Below are positions 63,782-64,000 of a stretch of 64,000 bases of DNA, one piece after another. How positions within the stretch are numbered: position 1 is the stretch's first letter; every line of letters starts with the position of its first letter. The notes under the pieces were generated by a model, which searched no databases, was not told the origin of the DNA, and was given only the letters and a program-made list of their open reading frames with translations. This stretch comes from Hydractinia symbiolongicarpus (Eukaryota; Cnidaria; Hydrozoa; Anthoathecata; Hydractiniidae): the NCBI RefSeq assembly GCF_029227915.1, contig NC_079880.1, forward strand, positions 27,585,501 to 27,649,500, written 5' to 3'. Made by a program: the position numbers and the translations under genes.

Positions 63782-64000
63782 ACATGATTGTTGAAAATCA
63801 GCGATTACACTGGGCGCTGTGGAAGCGCTTCATTTAAAAATTTAGATAAATAAGTCCTTTTTTACTGTGGGACCAATCCTGTCCGTTAGCACGGACTGAA
63901 GAAATAGAGACATTCTCAAAAACTAAATCTTATTGACTTCGTGGCGGTATCAATCCGTTTGAGATACAACGGTTGCGTCACATATTCGTACCCACATGTA
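63782..64000. repeat. Segment duplicated at +1632 bp, copy 2 (runs off the window)
   Basis: Second copy of 62150-62375. It is cut by the end of the window in the conserved box, which shows that the array continues. Confidence 0.78.

Larger units (their letters stand above)
56477..64000. repeat. Tandem satellite array, right of the SINE
   Basis: The same monomer continues in the same orientation and phase after the SINE and runs to the end of the window, so the array extends beyond it. Monomers here are of the flank type also seen at 1-15 kb (for example the CGCCAAAAAAACAGAGGC variant). They lack the centre-type markers such as ACAACGGTCGCGTCAC. No gene is seen. Confidence 0.95.

Noticed and set aside
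1-64000. CENP-B box (TTCGNNNNANNCGGG)
   Set aside because: ATTCGTACCAACATG matches the first half (TTCGNNNNA), but CGGG is absent from the second half in every monomer I read.
1-64000. CRISPR array or bacterial repeat region
   Set aside because: The repeat is 372 bp with no unique spacers, there are no cas-like genes, and a eukaryotic SINE is inserted.
1-64000. Ribosomal DNA spacer, telomere repeats or an LTR retrotransposon array
   Set aside because: No rRNA-like segment, no short G-rich telomere repeat and no long terminal repeats, primer-binding site or polymerase reading frame were seen.

Overview
This window is eukaryotic, non-coding satellite DNA. Almost all of it is one tandem array of an AT-rich monomer of about 372 bp. 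I traced successive starts at 1, 374, 748, 1119, 1492, 1864 and 2236, giving lengths of 371-374 bp. All copies are head to tail in one orientation, about 170-180 monomers or partial monomers in total. I see no protein-coding gene, rRNA or intact tRNA. The longest open frames are 61-88 codons, and they recur only because the satellite recurs. The one non-satellite insert is a tRNA-derived SINE of about 334 bp at about 56137-56470, with RNA polymerase III A and B boxes and a 6-bp target-site duplication. Long satellite plus SINE means a eukaryotic nucleus, most likely an animal, in pericentromeric, centromeric or other heterochromatin. The species and chromosome location cannot be told from the sequence.

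Layout. 1-3214: flank-type monomers with a partial 6-monomer duplication (shift 2235). 3215-15240: three near-identical copies of an 11-monomer higher-order repeat (4085 bp; the third copy is shortened and enters at 11713). 15241-16636: single diverged monomers. 16637-21005: composite repeats of 724, 724, 1470 and about 1450 bp, all carrying the same two deletion joints. 21006-29480: mixed monomers with 1-, 5- and 7-monomer local duplications. 29481-47530: a block of about 19 monomers, present once in incomplete form (29481-33800) and twice more at a shift of 6754 bp. 45940-49036: a duplicated segment of about 1.1 kb (shift 2016). 49022-50935: 2-monomer repeat (734/733 bp). 50940-54630: 3-monomer repeat (1118 bp). 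54631-56130: diverged monomers. 56131-56476: SINE with its target-site duplications. 56477-64000: flank-type monomers again, with 3-, 4- and 5-monomer duplications.

The array is layered. Monomer variants at the two ends (about 1-15 kb and 56-64 kb) resemble each other. The middle (about 22.6-54.2 kb) carries its own diagnostic variants. This fits repeated amplification of newer variants inside an older array. Several truncated monomers, some with microhomology at the joint, were later copied along with their neighbours. They act as markers of duplication order. One part of the monomer stays almost constant in every subfamily: an inverted repeat CCGTT-N8-AACGG followed by a TTGCGTCA-like site and ATTCGTACCAACATGTA. 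It is the best candidate for a protein-binding site.
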